The translations under genes and the position numbers were made by a program. From NCBI GenBank assembly GCA_025927935.1, contig JAICKM010000501.1, positions 1 to 5,410 of the forward strand: 5,410 nucleotides of DNA. Direction: 5' to 3'. Source of the stretch: Chloroflexia bacterium (GTDB lineage Bacteria; Chloroflexota; Chloroflexia; QHBQ01; JADMIH01). Below are positions 1 through 4,592 of the stretch, piece after piece. The stretch's first letter is position 1, and each line of letters starts with the position of its first letter. The notes beneath the pieces were generated by a model. That model did no database searches and had not been told where the DNA came from. It was given only the letters and a program-made list of their open reading frames with translations.

Positions 1-2
1 CC

Positions 3-134
3 AGCCGCGGCCCGGCCCAGGCGTGGCAAATCGCCGTCGCCCTGGCCCCCGACCGCGTGCCCACCCCCGCCGCGCTCGCCGCCGCCTGCCGCGGCCTGGT
101 CCTGGTCCGTGTCCACCTGCCCGGCGTGCCTTAG
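3..134 (+). CDS. C-terminal end of an unidentified protein (5' partial)
   Basis: The reading frame is open from the left edge to a TAG at 132-134 and encodes 43 residues. Almost every codon ends in G or C, with only three exceptions (CAA, CGT, CCT), which is the coding signature of the better-supported genes in this window and is not kept in the other two forward frames. The peptide includes AWQIAVALAPD, an Ala-rich stretch PTPAALAAA and the hydrophobic ending GLVLVRVHLPGVP, so it looks like the last helix and strand of a globular domain. The start and most of the protein lie outside the window, and I do not recognise the family. The overlapping forward frame ending near 217 is rich in Arg and Pro and is a shadow. 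Confidence 0.55.
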   Translation, partial: SRGPAQAWQIAVALAPDRVPTPAALAAACRGLVLVRVHLPGVP

Positions 135-135
135 C

Positions 136-153
136 GAGTGCGGAGTGCGGAGT
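136..153. repeat. Short tandem repeat, GAGTGCG unit
   Basis: Two full copies of the heptamer GAGTGCG are followed by a partial GAGT, starting one base after the stop codon of the upstream partial gene. Just beyond it, AGTCGAGACT (151-160) is a small interrupted inverted repeat. It is probably a simple sequence repeat of intergenic DNA; no function can be assigned. Confidence 0.6.
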
Positions 154-174
154 CGAGACTAGCGACGAGGGAGG

Positions 175-278
175 GGTTAAAATCGGGACTCTGGGGCGGG
201 CGCGACGGCCCGATTAAGATCGGGACTTCACGCAAGCGCGGGGGGCCAGGGCGACCCGGAGTCCCGATTAAAATCGGG
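175..278. repeat. Three-copy cluster of CCCGATTAAAATCGGG-type palindromes
   Basis: Three related units lie within about 100 bases. The first is a half-unit, GGTTAAAATCGGGACTC (175-191). The second is CCCGATTAAGATCGGGACTTC (209-229 less its last base here), an almost symmetrical palindrome. The third is AGTCCCGATTAAAATCGGG (260-278), with 7-bp arms CCCGATT / AATCGGG around AA. The flanking AGTCCC or GGGACT occurs on different sides, so the units are present in both orientations. A further small hairpin GGGGC-TTA-GCCCC (282-294) follows directly. This looks like a dispersed intergenic repeat family or its decayed copies. Operator sites for one regulator are the alternative reading. Confidence 0.65.
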
Positions 279-314
279 CCGGGGGCTTAGCCCCATCACG
301 CCAAGCTCGGGCGG

Positions 315-587
315 GTGGATCCGCTGGTGCAGATGTTCAAGGAAGGCGGCGACCAGATGCTGGCTCGCATGCCCATGGTGCGCCGGGCGCGCCTGATGAC
401 CGACCTGAGTGGCCGCTTCTTCACGGTCGTGCTGGAACTCGAATTCGAGACCCTAGCCGACTGGGAGGAATATCGCCGCGAGGCGTTCGGCAACCCCGAC
501 ACCCAGCAGGCCATGGGCGACACCATGAGCGTGATCGAATCGGGCCACGGTGAACTCTATACCCTCGAATGGAGCGCCAGCGCATAG
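315..587 (+). pseudogene. Dimeric alpha/beta-barrel (Dabb/NIPSNAP-like) protein, probably 5'-truncated
   Basis: The frame encodes 90 residues from a GTG at 315 to a TAG ending at 587. The order is a helix (DPLVQMFKEGGDQML), strands around RRARLMTDLSGRFFTVVLELEFETLADWEEY, a second helix (NPDTQQAMGDTMSVIE) and a last strand (GELYTLEWSA). This resembles small ferredoxin-like dimeric barrel proteins of about 100 residues, whose members usually begin with a beta-strand before the first helix. Here coding-like sequence (HHAKLGRVDPLVQ) extends upstream of the GTG to about 294, but an in-frame TAG at 288-290 closes it, and the repeat cluster ends at 278-294. No ATG and no properly spaced Shine-Dalgarno precede the frame; the GGGCGG before the GTG is directly adjacent. 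I infer that the first strand was removed by the repeat. A functional GTG-started short form is the alternative. Enzymatic role is unknown. Confidence 0.55.
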
Positions 588-628
588 CAGGCGTCCACAG
601 CCCCAGGGGCGGCCCGGCCTGCAAACGT

Positions 629-670
629 CCCCGGCCCGCGGGAGGGATTGTCCTGCCCGCGGAACCGGGG
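629..670. terminator. GC-rich hairpin between convergent genes, possible bidirectional terminator
   Basis: Arms CCCCGG-CC-CGCGGG (629-642) and CCCGCG-GAA-CCGGGG (656-670) form two 6-bp helices separated by a small internal loop, with a 13-nt apical loop. The hairpin sits 41 bases after the stop of the forward gene ending at 587 and 31 bases after the stop of the reverse gene ending at 702. There is no good T-run on either side, so it is not a classical intrinsic terminator, but its position between two convergent stops supports a transcription-ending role. Confidence 0.45.
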
Positions 671-701
671 CCGCGCTACCAGCGGCCGGTAGAGTTACTC
701 C

Positions 702-1880
702 CTAACAGGGCGGCGATACATCCGCGAAGGTCGCCAGGTAGGTGTAGTGCCCGTGATAGCCGATGGATGGCACCTGCCGAGCGAACCAGGAGAGGAACGC
801 CTCGTCCTGCGGGTGGTAGGTCACTCCGTTCGGCATCGGGAGCGCGAAGGCCGTCCCGACCAGCGGGTCACCGGTTTCTAGAACCGCGGTGCAGCCGTAT
901 TGCGGCGCGGACGGCACCGACCACGGCGGCACCCCGTTGTTCACGAAGGGATCGTTCATCCACTCCGAGACTTCGTGGCTCAGGCCGTCGACGTCGGCCA
1001 GGTTCGCCGTCCCGAAGACGTTTTCCGTCAAGTACGAGGCGAAAATATAGGTCTGCACCGCCTGCTTGCCGCTCGGCGTGACACCGCCCAGCGCGTTGTG
1101 ATAGCCGAACACGCAGCAGTTGCCGGGATCCTGGATATACAGCACCGTGTTGTTGGTGAGGAAGACGGGCAGGCTCAGCGCGTTGATGTGCAGCGCGCTC
1201 ATGAGCTGGATCAACTGCGCATCAAACCAGTCGATATCCACCAGCCCGACATTCTCCCCGGCGAAGTCCTGCACGACGAATCCCTTGTCGGCCGGTATGT
1301 GGAGTGTCTGGGTGGCGAGCAACCCCGGCCCGCCGAGCAGCACATGGTAGCCGGGGCTGGTAGTCGAGACGTAACTGGCGAACTCAGCCCGCTGGATGGC
1401 GTCGGCCACCTGGGTCACGTCATGCGGGGCCGCGCCGCCCGTCCCCGCGCCCACGTCGGTCGCCTGGAACATAGGCGACTGGATGGTCAGGCCGGCTTTG
1501 GCGCTCCCGTCGAGCACCGTGCCGTCGGCGAACACCAGACGCATAGGAATCAATTTCACCGGCACCGAGGTGGTTTTGGAGCCGGCAGCGGGGTCGGTGC
1601 CCACCATGGTGTAGGGGTACGTAGTGCCCTGATAGCTAAACGACCCGCTCCAGTATTTGATCGTCTCGGTATTGCGGCGGACGGAACTGCCGCGCGCGTG
1701 GGCCGTGGACAGGGGCCGGGCGTTGGGGGGCAGGCCCGCCCGTTGCGGCGCCACCTGAGCTGCGCGAGCGCCTGGTGCGCTGCCGGCGGCAGCCAGGCCG
1801 ATCACGGCGAGTAAGAGGGCCGCGCAAGCGCGAACCAGAACGTACAGCCGGCGGTTCCAACCCGGATGGTGACGAAACAT
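702..1880 (-). CDS. Secreted protein with HEVSE putative zinc-binding motif
   Basis: I place the start at the ATG at 1878-1880, because GGAAAGGA lies about 8 nt upstream, giving 392 residues; an ATG 14 codons further upstream lacks such a site. The N-terminus (FRHHPGWNRRL, then AALLLAVIGLAAAG, then ARA-AQ near residue 41) is a convincing Sec signal peptide, so the product is exported. The mature part has strands such as YTMVGTDP and VPVKLIPMRLVFADGT, then DPGNCCVFGYHNA (about 251-263) and GLSHEVSEWMNDPF (His302, Glu303, Glu306, Asp310). It ends with YHPQDEAFLSWF and a C-terminal Cys. The HExxE-(x)3-DP arrangement recalls the S-H-E-hydrophobic-x-E-x-x-x-D/N-P segment of EXORDIUM/phi-1-like and related bacterial secreted proteins, where a metal-peptidase-like fold is suspected but, to my knowledge, activity is not settled. 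Four of its five mature cysteines are the CC pair, Cys330 and Cys392, so disulfides are plausible. The gene is transcribed alone, convergent with its left neighbour. Confidence 0.85.
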   Translation of the reverse strand: MFRHHPGWNRRLYVLVRACAALLLAVIGLAAAGSAPGARAAQVAPQRAGLPPNARPLSTAHARGSSVRRNTETIKYWSGSFSYQGTTYPYTMVGTDPAAGSKTTSVPVKLIPMRLVFADGTVLDGSAKAGLTIQSPMFQATDVGAGTGGAAPHDVTQVADAIQRAEFASYVSTTSPGYHVLLGGPGLLATQTLHIPADKGFVVQDFAGENVGLVDIDWFDAQLIQLMSALHINALSLPVFLTNNTVLYIQDPGNCCVFGYHNALGGVTPSGKQAVQTYIFASYLTENVFGTANLADVDGLSHEVSEWMNDPFVNNGVPPWSVPSAPQYGCTAVLETGDPLVGTAFALPMPNGVTYHPQDEAFLSWFARQVPSIGYHGHYTYLATFADVSPPC

Positions 1881-2177
1881 GCTGGTAATCCTTTCCGTGC
1901 AATTGTGAACCTCATGCCGCAAAGAGGACCGGACACGCAGGCGCCCCCACGATCGCCCGTGGCTCGCGCATCCGAAGGATTCCGCTATGGAATTTATACT
2001 GGCATACGCATTCCTCCTTTCTGGCTATTGGGGATCGCGGCCAGGACACCCCGGTGGAAGGCGGAGGCCGGCGGGGCGGCGAGAGACAGTGCCGGGTGGC
2101 GGCGCGTGCATTGCAGGCACCCGTGACGCGGCGCTGCCGCCGCTCGTCTCCGGTAACTAGTTGGGGGGATCCGCTTC

Positions 2178-2195
2178 GGCGCCGCTAGCGGCGCC
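2178..2195. repeat. Perfect 18-bp palindrome
   Basis: GGCGCCGCTAGCGGCGCC reads identically on both strands without a spacer. It lies in the middle of the long non-coding interval, about 300 bases upstream of the secreted-protein gene start and about 320 bases beyond the end of the PPOX gene. A perfect DNA palindrome with no loop fits a dimeric protein-binding site better than an RNA hairpin. No regulator gene is next to it, so function is open. Confidence 0.6.
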
Positions 2196-2422
2196 ATGCC
2201 AAGGGCGTTCCGGCGCTGCCTGCCGGTTGGCGCGTGGCTCCCGGCCGCGTGGAGTCATACGCCTGAAGGCACGCTGGTTTCCTGAGTCCAGCGCATGCGG
2301 TGCTCTCTACAACGGGGCGATAATCATTGGAGCAGGATCTACTATGAGGCGTATTATAGCACTTGCATATACTGGAGTCAACTAGTAATCACCATACTGC
2401 CGCCGACCTGCCAGGCTCGTTG

Positions 2423-2449
2423 CCCTCCTTCCCAGCGTGGGAAGGAGGG
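2423..2449. repeat. Perfect hairpin, 12-bp stem and 3-nt loop
   Basis: CCCTCCTTCCCA (2423-2434), loop GCG, TGGGAAGGAGGG (2438-2449). It starts 62 bases past the stop of the PPOX gene (minus strand) and could end that transcript, although no T-run follows. It has the same pyrimidine-arm/purine-arm design (CCCTTCC...GGAAGGG core) as the hairpin at 4547-4574, so both may belong to one dispersed palindrome family; similar C-run/G-run palindromes are common between genes of Chloroflexota. Confidence 0.6.
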
Positions 2450-2511
2450 TGCGATCGCCCGGCCCCGCGGCGTGACGGAGACGAGATGGAGGCGCTATGT
2501 ATCTAGCCGCG

Positions 2512-2904
2512 TCAGCCCCAGGTGTTGATCTTGACCGGGTGCAGCGTGACTACGACGCGGCTTTCGCCGGGCCGGTCGTTGTCGCGCAGGTCGGCGCCGC
2601 CGTACTTGGCGCCCAGCTTGGTGGCGAAGGTGTAGTCCGGGTCCGGCTGGATGTCGGCGCGGGCGCGGATCTCGACCGTGCGATAGGGGGTGGCCGGGTC
2701 GAAGATGAGCAGCGTGCATTCCGGGTGCGCGCGCAGGTTCTTCACCTTTTGGCGCGTGGTGTTCAGCGACAGGCGTACCAGGCCGTCGTCGTCCAGCAGG
2801 AACCACAGGCCGGTCACTTGCGGATAGCCGTCCGCGCCCGCGGTCGCCAGCACGGCGACCGGCGCGGAGAGCAGATCCTGGTGAGATGCAGGGACAGTAG
2901 GCAT
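2512..2904 (-). CDS. PPOX-class F420/flavin-dependent split-barrel protein
   Basis: The product has 130 residues, a normal size for small pyridoxamine 5'-phosphate oxidase-like split beta-barrel proteins. Order of features: N-terminal helix SHQDLLSAP; strands AVLATAGADGYPQVTGLWFLLDDDGLVRLSLN (17-48); the cofactor-phosphate segment TTRQKVKNLRAHPECTLLIFD (49-69, with Arg51, Lys53, Lys55); PYRTVEIRARADI (73-85); and a C-terminal RVVVTLHPVKINTWG. The QVT-x-x-W and R-x-K-x-x-N-L-R-x-x-P pattern is typical of the PPOX class of probable F420-dependent enzymes (Rv1155-like). Such proteins reduce or bind small molecules as dimers in the cytoplasm; whether this one uses F420, FMN or heme cannot be read from sequence. 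The ATG at 2904 is chosen because AGGAG lies 8 nt upstream and the family begins at this point. The same frame continues upstream across the next gene, but that part is a shadow. It is co-directional with the DinB-like gene, 172 bases apart. Confidence 0.9.
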   Translation of the reverse strand: MPTVPASHQDLLSAPVAVLATAGADGYPQVTGLWFLLDDDGLVRLSLNTTRQKVKNLRAHPECTLLIFDPATPYRTVEIRARADIQPDPDYTFATKLGAKYGGADLRDNDRPGESRVVVTLHPVKINTWG

Positions 2905-2912
2905 AACAAATG

Positions 2913-2937
2913 CTCCTGGGCGGCGCCAGGGCCGCCC
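2913..2937 (-). promoter_or_regulatory. Shine-Dalgarno of the PPOX gene flanked by a hairpin
   Basis: The AGGAG site (plus-strand CTCCT, 2913-2917) lies 8 nt before the ATG. Directly next to it is a 7-bp stem GGGCGGC (2918-2924) / GCCGCCC (2931-2937) with a 6-nt loop. An alternative smaller stem CCTGG (2915-2919) / CCAGG (2926-2930) would take part of the site into a helix. Translation could therefore depend on which fold forms; this is inferred from base pairing only. Confidence 0.4.
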
Positions 2938-3016
2938 CACGAGCGCGGCGGGCCGCGCAACAGTTGGACACACCGGCGCTATCAGCATAGACCCTGCCAC
3001 TGGCCCGCCGCCCGGC

Positions 3017-3060
3017 CCCCACAAAGGCGCCCCCGGCCCAGAGGGACCGGAGGCGTGGGG
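3017..3060 (-). terminator. Imperfect GC hairpin after the DinB-like gene
   Basis: CCCCAC (3017-3022) can pair with GTGGGG (3055-3060), and inner CCGG segments extend the structure with bulges. It lies 17 bases past the stop of the DinB-like gene and before the PPOX gene, so it may attenuate read-through between them. No T-run follows, and the stem is interrupted, so this is a weak call. Confidence 0.3.
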
Positions 3061-3076
3061 GGGCAGGCCCGTTGCG

Positions 3077-3742
3077 CTAGCGCGGCGTGTAGCCCAGGTC
3101 GGCCAGGAGCCCCTGCTCGATGGCAAACCGCTCGGCGACCGTTGCGCCGCCGTGTTGCACGCGCACGGTCTCCGCAATGCTCTGCAGCACGGAGGCGGGC
3201 GCGTAGTCAGGCAGAGCCACGACCGCGGCCACCGGCAGAGGCGGCGGCGCGGCGGGGAGCGAATCCAACCAGGCGCGCAGCGCGGGGGTATGCGCCCGGT
3301 AATGCTCGTAGGAGTGAGCGGCGATGAACTGCCAGGGCGTCCAGGTGGCCGGCATCGTCGGGAACCGCGCCGGATCGTGCGCGGTATCCGCGTCGAGGGC
3401 CTGGACGGCGGCCAGCAGTTGGGCAAAGGCCGCCTGCGCGGCGGCGCGCACCTCGGCCAGGGGGCGCTGTTGCTGCTCGCGATACAGGACCAGGTTGCGC
3501 TGGTACTCCGGGATCTGCCACAACCAGTCGCGCTCCGCGGGCTGCGGCCCCGCCTGCAACACGGCGGCCGTCTCCTGCTCATACCAGGCGACGTGGGCCA
3601 TTATATCCTTGGGCGACTCCTGGAGGCCCGGCAGCGGCGCGCTCATGCGGGCCTCGCCGATCTCGGCCAGCAGCGCGTCCCAGGCGCGGCGCTCCGTTTG
3701 CAGCGTGGCGAGCACCTGCGCTTTGGTCAATTTTGCGTCCAT
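3077..3742 (-). CDS. DinB/DfsB-family four-helix-bundle protein with C-terminal extension
   Basis: The product has 221 residues. The start at the ATG 3740-3742 follows AAGGAG at 9 nt and gives the family-typical N-terminus MDAKLTKAQVLATLQTERRAWDALLAEI; a GTG or ATG further upstream would add an Arg/Pro-rich tail without support. Helix 2 carries SPKDIMAHVAWYEQET with His50, and helix 4 carries WTPWQFIAAHSYEHYRAH with His143 and His147. These three histidines match the metal triad of DinB/YfiT-like proteins, and the K-D-h-h-A-H-h-x-W-Y segment is closest to the DfsB/ClbS-type branch. Members are cytoplasmic and include thiol transferases, hydrolases and colibactin-protection proteins; the substrate here is unknown. 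The usual domain ends near residue 162. The remaining approximately 60 residues (PAAPPPLPVAAVVALPDY, then a helical SVLQSIAETVRVQHGGATVAERFAIEQGLLADLGY) form an extra segment. Neighbours are on the same strand. Confidence 0.85.
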   Translation of the reverse strand: MDAKLTKAQVLATLQTERRAWDALLAEIGEARMSAPLPGLQESPKDIMAHVAWYEQETAAVLQAGPQPAERDWLWQIPEYQRNLVLYREQQQRPLAEVRAAAQAAFAQLLAAVQALDADTAHDPARFPTMPATWTPWQFIAAHSYEHYRAHTPALRAWLDSLPAAPPPLPVAAVVALPDYAPASVLQSIAETVRVQHGGATVAERFAIEQGLLADLGYTPR

Positions 3743-3751
3743 CGCGGTTAT

Positions 3752-3779
3752 CTCCTTCGGCCCGCGCGGCGGGCGGGCC
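3752..3779 (-). promoter_or_regulatory. Shine-Dalgarno of the DinB-like gene with upstream stem
   Basis: AAGGAG (plus-strand CTCCTT, 3752-3757) lies 9 nt before the ATG. One base upstream of it, in the transcript, is a 7-bp stem GGCCCGC (3759-3765) / GCGGGCC (3773-3779) with a 7-nt loop. It decides the start codon against the longer frame, and the stem repeats the arrangement seen before the PPOX gene. Confidence 0.4.
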
Positions 3780-3845
3780 AGCAGAGCCGGCCGCCGGAGG
3801 ACACTCAATCGCGTCCCCGGCCGTCGTCACATAGAATGGCCCCTG

Positions 3846-4244
3846 TTACGGGCCGAGGCGCACATCCTGGCAGTCGAACACCATTTGCAGCAGCAGGTTC
3901 TGCTTGTAGAGCGTGAGGCCCTGCGCCTGGGCGGTGATCAGCACCATCTGGTTGAGGGTCAGCGGGCGGTCATCCTCCAGCCGCCCCACAAAGCGTTCGA
4001 CACACCCGCTCCGGCGGGCCGTCTCCAGCGACCGGCGCGGGTCTACCCGGTACTGGTGGACCAGTTGCTCCCAGGCGGGATAAGTTTCGGGGGCAAAGCG
4101 GCCCTCGCAGGCCAGCAGGTAGCGGCCGGTGATGTAGTGGGTCAGGATAGCGCGGGACTGGATGCGGCCCCCACCGGGGAACACGATCTCGCCCTGGGCG
4201 CGGTAGGTCTGCGCGATCGCGCCATAGCTGGGCTTGCGCTGCAT
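3846..4244 (-). CDS. Unrecognised 132-residue soluble protein
   Basis: I do not recognise this family. The ATG at 4242-4244 has an ideal AGGAGG 7 nt upstream, and coding-like residue composition starts exactly there; an upstream extension to 4379 is Arg/Pro-rich and not credible. The protein has no signal peptide or membrane segment. It begins with MQRKPSYGAIAQTYRAQGEI, then FPGGGRIQSRAILTHYITGRYLLACEGRF (22-50), then APETYPAWEQLVHQYRVDPRRSLETARR (51-78), and ends with two probable helices, LTLNQMVLITAQAQGLTLYKQ (95-115) and NLLLQMVFDCQ. Predicted character is mainly helical, with three cysteines (46, 81, 125) that do not form a known cluster. It is the first of three co-directional genes, and 103 bases separate it from the DinB-like gene. 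The promoter and structured leader upstream suggest it is expressed and perhaps regulated at translation. Confidence 0.75.
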   Translation of the reverse strand: MQRKPSYGAIAQTYRAQGEIVFPGGGRIQSRAILTHYITGRYLLACEGRFAPETYPAWEQLVHQYRVDPRRSLETARRSGCVERFVGRLEDDRPLTLNQMVLITAQAQGLTLYKQNLLLQMVFDCQDVRLGP

Positions 4245-4251
4245 AGATGAT

Positions 4252-4359
4252 CCTCCTGGGCGCCACGGGACGCCGGGCCGGGGCATCGTTCCCGGCGGCG
4301 GGATGGGGGCGCGGGCGCGCGTCGATTGCGGTAAGCGTGGCGCCCAGCGGGGGGGCGCC
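4252..4359 (-). promoter_or_regulatory. Leader with competing stems reaching into the Shine-Dalgarno
   Basis: In transcript order there are three complementary segments. Segment A (4353-4359, read GGCGCCC) can pair with the core of segment B (4336-4347, read CTGGGCGCCACG) in a 7-bp hairpin. Segment B can instead pair perfectly over 12 bp with segment C (4256-4267, read CGTGGCGCCCAG). The last two bases of segment C are the first two of the AGGAGG ribosome binding site (4252-4257). A:B and B:C exclude each other, so A:B would leave the site open and B:C would cover part of it. This is the layout of a translational switch, but GC-rich leaders can form such stems by chance, and no known riboswitch consensus was recognised. 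Confidence 0.4.
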
Positions 4360-4467
4360 GTCCGGGTGGAGCGAGGCAAACTGTCAGCGTCGCGTGGACC
4401 GCACTCGTGCGCGAGCGCGCCGGGCGGAGAAACGGGAGCGGAAGCGGCGGGGCAGATCCAACAGTTT

Positions 4468-4476
4468 ATTATACCA
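4468..4476 (-). promoter_or_regulatory. Extended -10 promoter (TGGTATAAT)
   Basis: On the minus strand TGGTATAAT gives a perfect TATAAT with the TGn extension, inside a short AT-rich patch of otherwise very GC-rich DNA. It points toward the 132-aa gene and would start a transcript near 4461 with a leader of about 215 nt. A perfect TTGACA is present at 4481-4486, but only 7 bp from the -10 instead of about 17, so it cannot act as the usual -35 for it. Extended -10 promoters can work without a good -35. Confidence 0.5.
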
Positions 4477-4493
4477 TGCCTGTCAAGCGCGCC

Positions 4494-4518
4494 CGCCCGC
4501 CGGGGTACGCGGCGGGCG
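4494..4518. repeat. 9-bp GC hairpin between the propeller gene and the promoter
   Basis: CGCCCGCCG (4494-4502), 7-nt loop, CGGCGGGCG (4510-4518). On the minus strand it follows the 4547-4574 hairpin in transcripts leaving the repeat-protein gene and precedes the TATAAT by less than 20 bases. It may help stop read-through into the next transcription unit; no T-run supports a classical terminator. Confidence 0.4.
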
Positions 4519-4546
4519 TTTGCACAGGCGCGGCGGCATCCCGGTC

Positions 4547-4574
4547 ACCCCCCTTCCGCGGCGGGAAGGGGGGT
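4547..4574 (-). terminator. Strong hairpin 19 bases after the repeat-protein stop
   Basis: ACCCCCCTTCC (4547-4557) pairs perfectly over 11 bp with GGAAGGGGGGT (4564-4574) around the loop GCGGCG. It follows the stop codon of the repeat-protein gene closely, which suits a terminator or a 3'-end stabiliser, but there is no T-run. It shares arm design with the 2423-2449 hairpin and may be a copy of the same dispersed palindrome. Confidence 0.5.
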
Positions 4575-4592
4575 TGGAGGGGCGGTTGGGCG

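Larger units (their letters stand above)
1872..2511. other. Long non-coding interval with leader, palindrome and hairpin
   Basis: Apart from the few start codons at its left end, this stretch of about 630 bases holds no frame with coding character; the open frames here are Arg/Pro/Ala-rich shadows. The left part is the leader of the secreted-protein gene: it contains TATAAA on the minus strand (1993-1998, no good -35) and AGGAGG on the minus strand (2013-2018). The middle has a perfect 18-bp palindrome (2178-2195). From about 2320 to 2400 base composition becomes clearly more AT-rich, including a 13-codon forward ORF (2344-2385, MRRIIALAYTGVN) preceded by AGGA. A perfect hairpin follows at 2423-2449. 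It may be the site of a lost gene or an old insertion, but I see no element ends I would defend. Confidence 0.5.

Noticed and set aside
569..1814. Forward-strand frames 569-1081 and 900-1814
   Set aside because: They are antisense to the secreted-protein gene, are Arg-rich or His/Arg/Gly-rich, and show no recognisable domain.
2080..2135. Possible structured RNA with GGCGGC / GCCGCC arms
   Set aside because: The stem is short and bulged and there is no recognisable tRNA or ncRNA feature; this is expected in GC-rich DNA.
2344..2385. 13-codon ORF MRRIIALAYTGVN with an AGGA upstream, considered as a leader peptide
   Set aside because: No forward-strand gene follows it and it carries no run of one amino acid; a weak ribosome site before a short ORF is expected by chance.
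2154..2388. TAACTAGTTG (2154-2163) and CAACTAGTAA (2379-2388) as inverted ends of a small mobile element
   Set aside because: Only 9 of 10 bases match, the outer flanks do not give a target duplication, and the motif is itself nearly palindromic.
2905..3582. Upstream extension of the PPOX reading frame into the DinB-like gene
   Set aside because: The added 226 residues are Arg/Pro/Ser-rich and overlap a better-supported gene in another frame; the family start and Shine-Dalgarno are at 2904.
2451..4221. GCGATCGC octamers (near 2451 and 4213) as cyanobacterial HIP1 sites
   Set aside because: Only two copies in the window, and such G/C-rich octamers are not surprising here; the genes do not suggest a cyanobacterium.
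3152..4250. Long forward-strand open frames (3152-3916 and 3324-4250)
   Set aside because: They lie antisense to the DinB-like and 132-aa genes, have Arg/Gly/Ser-rich composition without domains, and no ribosome binding site. High GC content makes such antisense frames common.
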